Source: an uncultured Bacteroidota bacterium
Lineage (GTDB): Bacteria; Bacteroidota; Bacteroidia; Chitinophagales; Chitinophagaceae
Assembly (NCBI GenBank): GCA_903929655.1
Contig: CAIYVS010000791.1
Span: 1 to 10,327 of the forward strand
Length of the DNA stretch: 10,327 nt
Direction: 5' to 3'
Each line of letters starts with the position of its first letter. Position 1 is the first letter of the stretch. Below are positions 1 to 5,878 of this stretch, in pieces. The notes under the pieces are model-generated. The model searched no databases. It saw only the letters and a list, made by a program, of their open reading frames with translations, and was not told the origin of the DNA. Made by a program: the position numbers and the translations under genes.

Positions 1-588
1 TCCAGCCCCAGAGGCTGCATCGCGATCGCCCCCCACGCCGCCGACGTACACGTACAGTGTCTGCCCAGGCGTCACGGACAGGTCGGCAGCCACGACGCCA
101 CCCACGCCCCCGACGGCGCCGTTGTCGTTCCCCCCGCTGCCGCCCTGCAAAATCACGTGAATGCTGTACACCTGGGCCGGCACCGTGAACTGCTGCGCGG
201 CCCCCGTGAAGGAAAACGATGTGCTGCGTTGCTGTCCCCAGCTCCGAACACCCGTGGGCTGTGAGGTGGGTCGGCTAGTGGGTTGACTGGTGGGCCTACT
301 CGTGGGCCGGCTGGTGGGTCGGCTGGTAGGTTGACTGGTGGGCCCACTCGTGGACCGGCTGGTGGGTCGGCAAGTAGATGTGGACCGGCTCGTGGGTCGG
401 CTAGTAGGTTGACTGGTTGGCCTACTCGTGGGCCGGCTGGTGGGTCGGCTGGTGGGTCGGCTAGTAGGTTGACTGGTGGGCCTACTCGTGGGTCGGCTGG
501 TGGGCCTACTGATTGGCTCCGCGCCTGGTTGTTCGCTGATCCACGCCAAAAAGCACAAAATTGAAAAGATCTGGACGTGATATTTCAT
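1..588 (-). CDS. Partial secreted PTSR/PTSQ-repeat glycine-rich protein, eukaryote-like (3' end outside window)
   Basis: The minus strand is open without a stop from an ATG at 588 to the window edge, 196 codons. It starts MKYHVQIFSILCFLAW, a plausible secretory signal peptide, and runs into about 21 tandem PTSR/PTSQ tetrapeptides (residues about 27-112). From about residue 117 it becomes a glycine-rich domain with FSFTGAAQQFTVPAQVYSI, a GGSGGN loop and VTPGQTLYVYVGG. Signal peptide, P-T-S-[QR] linker and glycine-rich beta domain is an architecture I associate with stramenopile algae rather than bacteria. The ATG has A at -3, compatible with a eukaryotic start. The segment is GC-rich (G/C-ending codons), unlike the AT-rich genes to the right. 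The reading frame, repeats and composition are seen directly. Eukaryotic origin is inferred, and function is unknown, perhaps cell wall or surface. Confidence 0.7.
   Translation of the reverse strand, partial: MKYHVQIFSILCFLAWISEQPGAEPISRPTSRPTSRPTSQPTSRPTSRPTSRPTSRPTSQPTSRPTSRSTSTCRPTSRSTSGPTSQPTSRPTSRPTSRPTSQPTSRPTSQPTGVRSWGQQRSTSFSFTGAAQQFTVPAQVYSIHVILQGGSGGNDNGAVGGVGGVVAADLSVTPGQTLYVYVGGVGGDRDAASGAG
253..510 (-). repeat. 12-bp tandem repeat encoding PTSR/PTSQ
   Basis: About 21.5 imperfect copies of a 12-base unit (plus-strand form close to GGTGGGTCGGCT), each encoding one Pro-Thr-Ser-Arg or Pro-Thr-Ser-Gln tetrapeptide on the minus strand. Most variation is synonymous, in third codon positions, plus R/Q exchanges. 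A few units are diverged to STSG, STST or CRPT. Preserved phase and synonymous drift support the minus-strand frame as the real coding frame. The other open frames across this region are by-products of the repeat. Confidence 0.85.
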
Positions 589-670
589 CGTTTCAGTTGT
601 TTCCGTCCCTCGTTGTTGGCACCCCACACCACAAGCAATCAAATGTTAGATACCATCATACAATTGCATA

Positions 671-1084
671 TTGTTGTACCTCAGTAGTAGGAAGGCCTTC
701 CTACTCGTATACGTGTTTTGTGAACATTTGGCTGAAAGGCTGAAATACTACTCGCGGAAAAGAGTCAGAATGACAGGGTATGTAAAATCAAAAGATGTTA
801 ACGGGTGGGCCGGTTTATGGTTTCGGGTAGATGGAGATGTGCGGGGACATTCATTGTCTTTCGATAATATGCAAAACAGGGCAATAAAAGGAACAAGCGG
901 GTGGAAAAAATACGAAATTGTTTTAGACGTTCCTCAAAATGCTACCAATCTTGCCTATGGAGCTTTGCTTGCAGGTACAGGGCAAATATGGTTTGATGAT
1001 ATAAATTTTGAAATAGTTGGAAATGAAACAGACATAACGGGGCCTGCTTTAAACGAACCAGCCAACCTGGATTTTAAGAATTAG
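671..1084 (+). CDS. 5'-truncated GWAGLW-domain protein (fragment, paralog of the next gene)
   Basis: Open frame ending at TAG 1082-1084. From about residue 30 it carries a beta-sandwich-like domain, with RVRMTGYVKSKDVNGWAGLW, then FDNMQ, WKKYEIVLDVP and GTGQIWFDDINFEIVG. The same order occurs in the downstream gene (LSGYIKT, GWAGLW, SNMQM, GTAWFDKLEIEIDG), so the two are paralogs. It ends PANLDFKN, matching the NLDFE that starts the second domain of the neighbour. The only possible upstream start is a TTG at 671. The residues before about 745 look unlike the domain, and the expected N-terminus and signal peptide are missing. I read the gene as cut by the junction to the left, with the first 20-25 codons probably foreign. 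Family resemblance is to carbohydrate-binding-like jelly-roll domains; function is unknown. Confidence 0.6.
   Translation: MLYLSSRKAFLLVYVFCEHLAERLKYYSRKRVRMTGYVKSKDVNGWAGLWFRVDGDVRGHSLSFDNMQNRAIKGTSGWKKYEIVLDVPQNATNLAYGALLAGTGQIWFDDINFEIVGNETDITGPALNEPANLDFKN
686..705. repeat. Perfect 20-bp palindrome near the chimera junction
   Basis: AGTAGGAAGG followed directly by its reverse complement CCTTCCTACT, with no spacer. It lies in the interval (589 to about 745) where GC-rich eukaryote-like sequence gives way to the truncated bacterial gene. It could be a regulatory site of the left-hand gene, or a fold-back scar of the joining event. Its role is unknown. Confidence 0.6.
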
Positions 1085-1085
1085 G

Positions 1086-1093
1086 TATCTTTG
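1086..1093 (+). promoter_or_regulatory. Candidate Bacteroidota -7 element (TATCTTTG)
   Basis: TATCTTTG fits the Bacteroidota sigma-ABfr -7 consensus TAnnTTTG exactly and lies about 60 bases before the ATG at 1156. No TTG was found at the expected -33 distance, so only half the promoter is supported. Confidence 0.4.
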
Positions 1094-1155
1094 TTCAACT
1101 TATTACAGTGACGAACGTATGAACTGACCGGCAATTATATCTTATATTGAAAAAC

Positions 1156-2160
1156 ATGTCTCCTCGTAAAATCTTTAAATACCTCATTTGCATTTGCTTC
1201 CTCCCTTCAATGGCAAATGCACAGTTCTCAAAAAAATCTAAAAACCACCCCATAGAAAAAACTGCTGCAGACCTGCATTGGGATGCCATTAATCGTCACA
1301 GGGATGCAATAGAGCGGGGTGGTGCCTTCGAATATGATTACGCAACATGTGCCAACGTATTTCCCCTGGAAGTTGCAAGAGGCCGGGAAATTACCTTAAG
1401 CGGCTATATCAAGACGGATAATCTTAAAGACGGTTGGGCAGGCCTCTGGTGGCATACCGACCGGCGTTATAATCTCTATGACATCAGCAATATGCAGATG
1501 AACGGCCCGCACGGCACTACAGACTGGACCTACTTCTCAGTAAGGGTACACGTTAAAAAAGAAGCTATCAGCACAGATTTTGGATGTGTTATGGCCGGTA
1601 AAGGCACAGCATGGTTCGATAAACTTGAAATTGAAATAGATGGTATGAGCTACAAAGAATTTCCCATCCTCACAAGTCCCGATACTAACTATATAAAAGT
1701 TCCTTTCTTAAATCTCGATTTTGAAGCTCCTCCTATCAATCATAAAGTAGAAGCTTGGAGCCTGAACGGCGGCGGTGATTACCAGGTAGAACTGGATAGC
1801 ACTACAAAGTATAGTGGAAAGTATAGCTTAAGGATAGGCCCCAAACCACACCCACCCAAAATAGACAGCAATAAACCGCCTGAAGTAGTATTAGAGCCCC
1901 CTAAAAAAATGGAGATACCCAACGCAGTGCAGGACAGCATAAAAATGTACCTCAGACAAAGCAGCTCAAACGCAATCGTATATTTTGAAACTGCAGCAAA
2001 AATAAATGTCAACGTCCTGAATGCCAGTAAAAAAGTGCTGATACATAAAGACGACGTAAAGAGTGTAGATATAAGCGAACTGGCCAATGGTGTTTATAAT
2101 ATTGAGGTGTATAGTGAAACAGGGGCATTGCTGAAATCGGGGAAGGTGATGAAGGAGTGA
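1156..2160 (+). CDS. Secreted multidomain protein with GWAGLW domain and C-terminal sorting-like domain
   Basis: 334 residues from ATG 1156. An in-frame TTG at 1147 would add three residues, but ATG is preferred. The N-terminus MSPRKIFKYLICICFLPSMA, followed by NAQ, is a signal peptide. Domain 1 (about 25-165) carries GWAGLWW (93-99) and WFDKLEIEIDG (153-163). Domain 2 (about 185-230) has NLDFE, WSLNGGGDYQVELD and SGKYSLRI, like carbohydrate-binding jelly-roll modules. A proline-rich linker follows. The last 70 residues, with INVNVLNASKKVLIH, VDISELANGVYNIEVYS and LLKSGKVMKE, resemble the beta-sandwich sorting domain of type IX secretion substrates, implying export through the outer membrane. 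No catalytic motif is visible. The extreme 3' end is duplicated at 2760-2807. Binding to a surface or polysaccharide is inference. Confidence 0.75.
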   Translation: MSPRKIFKYLICICFLPSMANAQFSKKSKNHPIEKTAADLHWDAINRHRDAIERGGAFEYDYATCANVFPLEVARGREITLSGYIKTDNLKDGWAGLWWHTDRRYNLYDISNMQMNGPHGTTDWTYFSVRVHVKKEAISTDFGCVMAGKGTAWFDKLEIEIDGMSYKEFPILTSPDTNYIKVPFLNLDFEAPPINHKVEAWSLNGGGDYQVELDSTTKYSGKYSLRIGPKPHPPKIDSNKPPEVVLEPPKKMEIPNAVQDSIKMYLRQSSSNAIVYFETAAKINVNVLNASKKVLIHKDDVKSVDISELANGVYNIEVYSETGALLKSGKVMKE

Positions 2161-2164
2161 TTGA
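2117..2164 (+). repeat. 48-bp direct repeat, copy 1 (3' end of the secreted gene)
   Basis: This segment covers the last codons (ending in KSGKVMKE and TGA) of the 1156-2160 gene plus four bases. It recurs at 2760-2807 with 45 of 48 bases identical. The two copies bracket the toxin-antitoxin module. Confidence 0.85.
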
Positions 2165-2195
2165 GCTTATTGGGATTTTACAGATTTACCTTGAT

Positions 2196-2228
2196 TTTGA
2201 AATACTTTATTTGATTATACTATCTTTG
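2196..2228 (+). promoter_or_regulatory. Bacteroidota promoter of the toxin-antitoxin module
   Basis: TTTG at 2196-2199, a 21-base spacer and TATCTTTG at 2221-2228 match the Bacteroidota -33 (TTTG) and -7 (TAnnTTTG) elements with near-normal spacing. The antitoxin ATG at 2242 follows 13 bases later, leaving a very short leader. This is the best promoter in the window. Confidence 0.65.
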
Positions 2229-2241
2229 TAAAAAATATTTT

Positions 2242-2457
2242 ATGAAAACGGCCACTGCTGATTTTAATAATATTGTAGAAAGGGTTTACGATTTACCGCT
2301 TGAATATAAAGAAGAGTTGAAAAACCTTTTAGAGCATAATATTTCTGACGTTCGTCGCCAGGAAATTGCAGATAATTACAAGACAGCCCAAAAAGAACAA
2401 AAAACAGGCAAGCTAAAATTTTCTTCCTCTGTTTCTGAGCTTAAAAAAATGCTTTAA
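2242..2457 (+). CDS. Antitoxin of a type II toxin-antitoxin pair
   Basis: 71-residue, highly charged, helical protein: MKTATADFNNIVERVYDLP, then EYKEELKNLLEHNISDVRRQE, ending KLKFSSSVSELKKML. The length, the promoter directly upstream and the one-base overlap of its TAA (2455-2457) with the ATG of a RelE/ParE-like toxin frame (2457) mark it as the antitoxin of a small module. The middle helix and basic segment would bind DNA or dimerise. The C-terminal part (about 45-71) would wrap the toxin, as in RelB/Phd-like antitoxins. It is likely autoregulatory through the promoter at 2196-2228. The subfamily was not resolved. The gene is intact although its partner is frameshifted. Confidence 0.7.
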   Translation: MKTATADFNNIVERVYDLPLEYKEELKNLLEHNISDVRRQEIADNYKTAQKEQKTGKLKFSSSVSELKKML

Positions 2458-2727
2458 TGGAAATTTCATTTAGCAGTTCTTTCAAGAAGTCTTTCCGCAG
2501 AAGGATTAAAGGTTCTGTATCTGAGGATGTTTTTTTGGAAAACGATTGAAGTATTCATTTCAGACCCATTCCATTCACAATTGAAGACGCATAAATTATC
2601 CGGTAAATTAAAAAGTTTGTGGAGCTTTTCAATCGAATATGATCTTAGAGTAGTTTTTTATTTTACTAAAGACAAGCCTCAAAAAGCTGTATTTGTAGAT
2701 ATCGGAAATCATGATGAAGTTTATTGA
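2457..2727 (+). pseudogene. RelE/ParE-superfamily toxin, frameshifted at a T7 run
   Basis: The frame opens at ATG 2457 (MEISFSSSFKKSFRRRIKG), overlapping the antitoxin stop, but hits TGA after 30 codons. The +1 frame continues WKTIEVFISDPFHSQLKTHK, KLKSLWSFSIEYDLRVVF and VDIGNHDEVY to a TAA at 2727. Removing one T from the seven-T run at 2530-2536 fuses both parts into an 89-residue protein of normal RelE/YafQ size. The Arg of YDLRV and the His of GNHDEVY would be the conserved active-site positions of this fold. RelE-type toxins cleave ribosome-bound mRNA; that activity is inferred from family only. The shift may be a sequencing error in the homopolymer, a real inactivating mutation or a reversible phase switch. 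As written the toxin is not made from a single frame. Confidence 0.7.
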
Positions 2728-2755
2728 AAAAATCTGAAAAAGTATTGCGATAAAC

Positions 2756-2803
2756 AACAAAACAGGGGGATTGCTCAAATCCGGGAAGGTGATGAAGGAG
2801 TGA
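2756..2803 (+). pseudogene. Remnant of a T9SS-like C-terminus
   Basis: Sixteen in-frame codons reading NNKTGGLLKSGKVMKE-like sequence and TGA, nearly identical to the end of the 1156-2160 gene. A stop lies a few codons upstream in the same frame, so only the tail survives. Either a paralog was largely replaced by the toxin-antitoxin module, or the end of the secreted gene was duplicated when the module arrived. Confidence 0.65.
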
Positions 2804-2807
2804 TTGA
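2760..2807 (+). repeat. 48-bp direct repeat, copy 2
   Basis: Second copy of 2117-2164, 45 of 48 identical with three substitutions, in the same orientation, about 640 bases downstream. It contains the 3' gene remnant and lies between the broken toxin and the convergent 2819-3436 gene. Confidence 0.85.
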
Positions 2808-2818
2808 CAGTTATCGCA

Positions 2819-3436
2819 CTATTTAGTTGCTGTTAAAGTCCAATGATAGATTGCTGTGGGAAAATTTGCAGTCCAAGTTAAGGTTAGCTTATTATCTTTT
2901 ATTAATCCTATGCCTTCATCCGTGTAGGCTGTTCCTTGTGTAACTGGATTATTATTAATGTATTGAGATGGTATCTTTACTGACATAGGGCTAGAAAGCA
3001 GCATGTCCCACGATACAGGCTTACCATCGGAGCCTATTCCCCAAAAGACGTGAATTTTTTGAATACTACCAGTTCCTGGAGTTAAAGCGATGGTTGCCTG
3101 GAATTTCCCACCTCCAGCTTCATATGCCATACCCGTATATGTGCCATAAAATTTCTGTCTCATTTCTGTCTGACAGTTTATACCCTCGTACCAAGAAGGA
3201 CAAGGCATTTTCTTGTTAGGTTGTAGTGTAGCAGGTGTATTTGCAAATGTTTTAGTATCTTCTCTTTTACCTGAATTACTGTCTGATCTTTCATGACTGG
3301 ATGGATGAGAATTGACAAATGAGTCTTTAATCTTATCAGGATTTTTTGATGTAATAATGGCAGTACTAATCGTCCCAACCAAGCCAATAATGGCAACTAT
3401 AATTGTAACTTTACCAGTGTTATTTGAATCAGACAT
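2819..3436 (-). CDS. Hypothetical protein with N-terminal membrane anchor
   Basis: 205 residues, ATG 3436 to TAG. One hydrophobic helix (about residues 10-29, TIIVAIIGLVGTISTAIITS) follows a short polar N-terminus. A Ser/Asn/Lys-rich, probably disordered linker (30-75) comes next, then a compact domain (about 78-205) with Cys79 and Cys88. That domain is rich in aromatic and beta-type stretches: FYGTYTGMAYEAGGGKFQAT, IHVFWGIGSDGKPVSW and LTLTWTANFP. The layout suggests an anchored protein with its C-terminal domain in the periplasm or on the surface. I do not recognise the family. It faces the toxin-antitoxin region tail to tail. A weak -7-like GATATTTG (7 of 8 matches) lies upstream at 3474-3481 on the minus strand. 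Confidence 0.6.
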   Translation of the reverse strand: MSDSNNTGKVTIIVAIIGLVGTISTAIITSKNPDKIKDSFVNSHPSSHERSDSNSGKREDTKTFANTPATLQPNKKMPCPSWYEGINCQTEMRQKFYGTYTGMAYEAGGGKFQATIALTPGTGSIQKIHVFWGIGSDGKPVSWDMLLSSPMSVKIPSQYINNNPVTQGTAYTDEGIGLIKDNKLTLTWTANFPTAIYHWTLTATK

Positions 3437-3634
3437 AAAAATATAAATTGGTAATAGAAATATAGGAGTATGACAAATATCAGAAAAGTATTTTAGATTT
3501 AATAAAACATGTTTTACGTCTCTTTTGTTCTAGTAGTTTCCCGAATCGACCTCATTTGCAAGGATGATGTCTCGACGGGGTGTTTGTAATGCCATATCAT
3601 TTCACACTGTCCGGAAATGTAGAAAAGCGATACA

Positions 3635-4441
3635 CTAGGCAATAAAAAATCCATTCCTTATCCAGCCCAGCCTCCATTCCTTCCATGCTTTGTTGGCAGC
3701 TTCGGGCTCTGCATTGAATTGCCGGGCAATAATAACTAGAGCTTCATTTACTGTAGCCCCCCTTTTCATTTCAGATAAGAAAACATATTGCGGCTCTAAC
3801 AAAGTAAATATACCAATGCTGTAATCCTTTCTTGCAATAGCTATATGACTTTGTTGTTGCAGTGGTATTTCAGGATCATTGCCTTTTGCCACCTCATTAT
3901 AATAGCCACTAACCGGGAAGCGGTAAGTGTGCAACGAAAAGCAGGGTTGTAGTCTGAGAGTATCATCATCACAAGTATCAGTAGCGTATGGCTTGCTTTC
4001 ATTCCCCGCAGCGTCAAACATCACATACAAGTCCCATTCAAACTGCGCAAGATCCACCATAAAGTCTATCCATTCTTCTTTTTCAGCCTCGTCTTTATCA
4101 GGGCGTGTGCTGGCCAGGTAGCCGGGGAAGCGTGTCCCCAGATCAGAAAGGGTAGGGCTTTGAGAAGGATACACCGCAAGATATTCACGCGCAAAATCAT
4201 CAAACAAATCTTTGCCCAGCGCATGACATAAAGCTTTGAATTGTCCCTCCATACACTGTATCAGCCGTGCATAATAACCACGCTGGTAAATAGCCAGCCT
4301 TTGTGCTGCCGATAAAGTATGTGATGGCTCTATATGTGCAAGAATATCTTCTTTTTGTGTGGTGCTGCCACTATATACAAGAGCATCCTGCATCCATGCC
4401 TGCAGCTCGCTAAGTGGAAAATTTAATTCATCGCTATTCAT
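3635..4441 (-). CDS. DUF2063 (HvfC/BufC/MbnC-type) partner protein of the MNIO enzyme
   Basis: 268 residues. The N-terminal part (about 10-115) matches the DUF2063 pattern, with AQRLAIYQRGYYARLI, LCHALGKDLFDDFAREYLA and PTLSDLGTRFPGYLA. The C-terminal half (about 125-268) is a mixed domain containing AIARKDYSIGIFTLLEPQYV and a terminal Trp-rich helix (AWKEWRLGWI). Proteins of this family form complexes with DUF692 oxidases and help recognise the precursor peptide, as MbnC does for MbnB and TglI for TglH. Its ATG overlaps the stop of the MNIO gene by four bases (ATGA, 4438-4441), indicating translational coupling and fixed stoichiometry. No signal peptide, so cytoplasmic. It is the last gene of the operon. 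The family is firm; the exact substrate role is inferred. Confidence 0.85.
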   Translation of the reverse strand: MNSDELNFPLSELQAWMQDALVYSGSTTQKEDILAHIEPSHTLSAAQRLAIYQRGYYARLIQCMEGQFKALCHALGKDLFDDFAREYLAVYPSQSPTLSDLGTRFPGYLASTRPDKDEAEKEEWIDFMVDLAQFEWDLYVMFDAAGNESKPYATDTCDDDTLRLQPCFSLHTYRFPVSGYYNEVAKGNDPEIPLQQQSHIAIARKDYSIGIFTLLEPQYVFLSEMKRGATVNEALVIIARQFNAEPEAANKAWKEWRLGWIRNGFFIA

Positions 4442-5379
4442 CCTGCCAGCGTATTTTCCATAACCTGTGGAACAAGAAAATCGATTGGAGTTGATAGGGC
4501 TTCCTGGGCAGAATAGAGTTCTCTTTTTAATACAGGCTGTTCAACAGAATCATGCATAAATTGTTTGGCCTTATTAAGCTCCGCAATGCATTCATCAAAC
4601 GCAGGGATATTGCCGTCCCACTCCAGCAAGGTGGAAACACCACCTGTCAGCGACCATGCCAGCCTGAAAAGTTCCCATACATTATCTACCACAGGCCGGT
4701 CATGCGTATCAATAATATGAGTGCCGCAATGCTGGTGCCCGGCAAGGTGCATCTGCGCAATACTGCTATGCGGCAATGCCTTGATATATGCTACAGGGTC
4801 AAGGCCCGAATTGAAGCAGGTAACATAGCAATTATTCACGTCCAGTAAAAGTCCGCAACCCGTTTCTGCAACCAGCCTGCTCAGAAATTCAGGCTCAGAA
4901 ATCGTAGAATGCGTAAAGCTCAGATAAGTGCTTGGGTTTTCCAATACCAGTGGGCGACCCAGGTAATCCTGCACTTTTTTTACCCTTTCAGCAGTATTCC
5001 TGTAGGCTTCCTCGGTCAGTGGTAATGGCAGCAGGTCGTGGGTGTTGGCGCTCAATACCCCTGTCCAGCAGAGGTGGTCGCTTATCCATTGCGGTTGCAC
5101 CTCCAGTGCCAGTCCTTTAAGGGCTTTAAGATAATTATAATCAAGTGGCGATGTGCTGCCAATGGACAGCGAAACACCATGCAGCACCACGGGGTAGCGT
5201 TCTGCCACCTGCCGCAATACGTGGCGTGGCCTACCTGCCGAAAACATAAAGTTCTCCGAAATAGCCTCAAACCAGCCCACTTCAGGCCATTCGGTAAGAA
5301 TGTGGTCAAAATGAACATGCCTCAAGCCTAGCCCAAGTCCCAACTTGGGATAAGGTCGGGACTTATTATCAGTCGTCAT
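4438..5379 (-). CDS. DUF692 multinuclear non-heme iron oxidase (MNIO)
   Basis: 313 residues with a TIM-barrel DUF692 signature. Motifs in order: LGLGLGLR (13-20), SENF (41-44), HGVSLSIGS (67-75), ISDHLCW (99-105), LENPSTY (146-152), LLLDVNN (177-183), QMHLAGH (209-215), DTHDRPV (224-230) and LLEWDGNIP (251-259). The His, Asp, Glu and Asn residues in these motifs supply the two to three iron ligands in this family. MNIOs use O2 to oxidise cysteine or other residues of RiPP precursors, for example to oxazolone/thioamide or thiooxazole groups. Start: ATG 5379 overlaps the precursor stop as ATGA. The longer in-frame start at 5454 would lie wholly inside the upstream gene and precede the conserved domain, so I reject it. 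The likely substrate is the upstream Cys-rich protein. Chemistry on this substrate is inferred. Confidence 0.9.
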   Translation of the reverse strand: MTTDNKSRPYPKLGLGLGLRHVHFDHILTEWPEVGWFEAISENFMFSAGRPRHVLRQVAERYPVVLHGVSLSIGSTSPLDYNYLKALKGLALEVQPQWISDHLCWTGVLSANTHDLLPLPLTEEAYRNTAERVKKVQDYLGRPLVLENPSTYLSFTHSTISEPEFLSRLVAETGCGLLLDVNNCYVTCFNSGLDPVAYIKALPHSSIAQMHLAGHQHCGTHIIDTHDRPVVDNVWELFRLAWSLTGGVSTLLEWDGNIPAFDECIAELNKAKQFMHDSVEQPVLKRELYSAQEALSTPIDFLVPQVMENTLAG

Positions 5380-5849
5380 ATACAACTTCCGCCTCCGCTC
5401 ATACCACTTGCGCCACATGCCGTATAGTTGGCATCGTAGTTTTGTTGCAGCCATGCAGTGGTCGGGCCAACGGCAGAGGGCGAAGGGCCTACCTGTCGGT
5501 TTGCTTTTTTCATTTTTATTTCAAAAACTTCTCTTGCCTTTAGCCACACACCTTTGCCCTGGTTATCCCCGTCTGTAGAAAAACGTTCGGCATTAATAGG
5601 CACCGCACACGAGCCCTGCCATGCGCAAGGGTTATCGCCGGGGTGCATTTGTTCCTCACCGGTGCCATACAGGCCGCAGCCACCCTGCCCCCTGCAATTA
5701 TTAAGTGTGTGGCATGAGTGTTCGGAAGCAGTGGCGCAGGTGCCTGTGCCTGCACATGCATTGGTGCCTAAACGGTCATGGCCTTTGCAGGCATTCAGCC
5801 CCATGCAGGCATGAAGCTCTAAAGGATTATTTATAACTGGAGAACTCAT
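5376..5849 (-). CDS. Cysteine-rich C-X5-C protein, probable MNIO substrate (RiPP-like precursor)
   Basis: 157 residues from ATG 5849; a TTG at 5882 would overlap the upstream stop and is rejected. It has eleven Cys at 15, 21, 32, 38, 46, 52, 58, 75, 81, 145 and 156. Five neighbouring pairs are separated by exactly five residues (15-21, 32-38, 46-52, 52-58, 75-81), as in CMGLNAC, CAGTGTC, CHTLNNC and CRGQGGC. Glycine, Asn and His are abundant between them. A Cys-free linker (about 84-143, with NAERFSTDGDNQGKGVW and GPTTAWL) leads to a Gly/Ser-rich tail ending CGASGMSGGGSCI. There is no signal peptide or membrane segment. Direct ATGA coupling to the MNIO gene and the adjacent partner gene make it the obvious modification substrate. 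It is longer than known bufferin or methanobactin precursors. Metal binding is inferred from the Cys content. Confidence 0.8.
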   Translation of the reverse strand: MSSPVINNPLELHACMGLNACKGHDRLGTNACAGTGTCATASEHSCHTLNNCRGQGGCGLYGTGEEQMHPGDNPCAWQGSCAVPINAERFSTDGDNQGKGVWLKAREVFEIKMKKANRQVGPSPSAVGPTTAWLQQNYDANYTACGASGMSGGGSCI

Positions 5850-5878
5850 TTTGAAAAATAGTTTTAGTGGTGAGCAGA

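Noticed and set aside
253..510. CRISPR-like array
   Set aside because: Units are 12 bp, contiguous and without unique spacers, and the repeat keeps a coding phase, so it is a protein tandem repeat.
283..564. Plus-strand open frame with TGGPTRGPAGG-type repeats
   Set aside because: It is the antisense reading of the PTSR/PTSQ 12-bp repeat. The minus strand gives a signal peptide and a known domain type in one continuous frame; this one does not.
3590..3634. Terminator hairpin after the MNIO operon
   Set aside because: A six-base stem (CATTTC/GAAATG) is present on the minus strand, but the loop is long and no T-rich tail follows.
5380..5454. Longer N-terminus for the MNIO protein
   Set aside because: The extra 25 residues lie wholly inside the Cys-rich gene and precede the conserved domain. 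The ATGA overlap at 5376-5379 gives a better start.
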